DNA from: Sedimenticola sp. | Lineage (GTDB): Bacteria; Pseudomonadota; Gammaproteobacteria; Chromatiales; Chromatiaceae | Direction: 5' to 3' | DNA length: 6,429 nt | Assembly: GCA_027041035.1 (NCBI GenBank) | Contig: JALULB010000382.1 | Span: 1-6,429, forward strand | Part shown: positions 6,310 through 6,429 of the stretch, one piece after another | Layout: each line of letters begins with the position of its first letter | How positions within the stretch are numbered: the stretch's first letter is position 1 | Notes under the pieces: generated by a model | Databases searched by the model: none | What the model was told of the DNA's origin: nothing | What the model saw: only the letters and a program-made list of their open reading frames with translations | Position numbers and translations under genes: made by a program

Positions 6310-6368
6310 CGCAGAGCTGGCGCATTTCAGCGGTTAGCTGAGCAGTTACGAACATTACAACATTCAGC

Positions 6369-6374
6369 AGGAGA
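6369..6374 (+). promoter_or_regulatory. Ribosome binding site of pgk
   Basis: AGGAGA lies 6 bases before ATG 6381, a strong match that fixes the start. Confidence 0.75.
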
Positions 6375-6380
6375 CGCAGC

Positions 6381-6429
6381 ATGTCTGTTATCAAAATGAC
6401 CGACCTTGATCTTTCCGGTAAGCGGGTAT
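6381..6429 (+). CDS. pgk: Phosphoglycerate kinase, N-terminal fragment (continues beyond window)
   Basis: Only 16 full codons are visible, MSVIKMTDLDLSGKRV, but this matches the start of Escherichia coli Pgk (MSVIKMTDLDLAGKRV) at all but one residue. Pgk transfers phosphate between 1,3-bisphosphoglycerate and ADP in cytosolic glycolysis, and runs in reverse in gluconeogenesis and the Calvin cycle. In many gammaproteobacteria pgk directly follows a gap gene on the same strand; here its upstream neighbour is element B and a divergent exporter operon. Any promoter must therefore lie in element B or in the 31 bases after it. I see no convincing plus-strand -35/-10 pair there. Confidence 0.85.
   Translation, partial: MSVIKMTDLDLSGKRV

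Larger units (their letters stand above)
6197..6349 (+). mobile_element. MITE-like non-autonomous element, copy B (153 bp, internally deleted)
   Basis: This is the inverted counterpart of copy A: 6 substitutions and one 1-bp indel over about 152 aligned bases, and it lacks the 47 bp at 1296-1342. Long inverted repeats at 6229-6261 and 6317-6349 match at 29 of 33 positions, both beginning GTAACTGCTCAG. On the left, 6197-6228 is the one-sided extension with a second end, here GCAACTACTCAGC (T to C at its second base). The 8 bp outside (TACTCCTG and GAACATTA) do not match, so no target duplication survives. It has no coding capacity. It occupies most of the 200-bp divergent gap between pgk and the exporter operon. 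Confidence 0.82.

Overview
The window looks like a chromosomal stretch from a gammaproteobacterium. The best clue is the gene fragment at the right edge, whose start (MSVIKMTDLDLSGKRV) closely matches the N-terminus of gammaproteobacterial phosphoglycerate kinase. Two-membrane envelope genes (signal peptides, a beta-barrel ending in Phe) and mid-range GC agree. The A-type Fe-S protein with a Cys/Gly-rich tail would suit a sulfur-oxidiser-like lineage, but I cannot name a genus.

Layout, left to right. Positions 1-1206 (minus) hold a nearly complete ATP-grasp ligase of the L-amino-acid-ligase type, cut by the left edge. Positions 1207-1475 hold no gene but contain a 199-bp mobile repeat (copy A, 1228-1426) bounded by a perfect 8-bp target duplication, GCATCCAG. 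Next come a HesB/IscA-type Fe-S protein gene (1476-1856, minus) and a tightly packed minus-strand three-gene operon transcribed from 6180 to 1905: an RND/MMPL-type exporter, a periplasmic LolA-like protein and an outer-membrane beta-barrel. Positions 6181-6380 hold a second, inverted copy of the repeat (copy B, 6197-6349). The plus-strand pgk gene starts at 6381 and runs out of the window.

The three envelope genes cover inner membrane, periplasm and outer membrane. They plausibly form one export or lipid-trafficking route; the substrate is not evident. The Fe-S protein gene has its own candidate extended -10 promoter and is probably a separate unit.

The most notable structure is the repeat pair: about 96% identical, in inverted orientation, flanking the four genes 1476-6180. 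The ends are 5'-GTAA with an 8-bp duplication, as in IS66-family elements, so these look like non-autonomous (MITE-like) elements. Copy B lacks 47 bp present in A, has no matching target duplication, and fills almost the whole divergent intergenic region between pgk and the exporter operon, so it probably supplies regulatory DNA to one or both.
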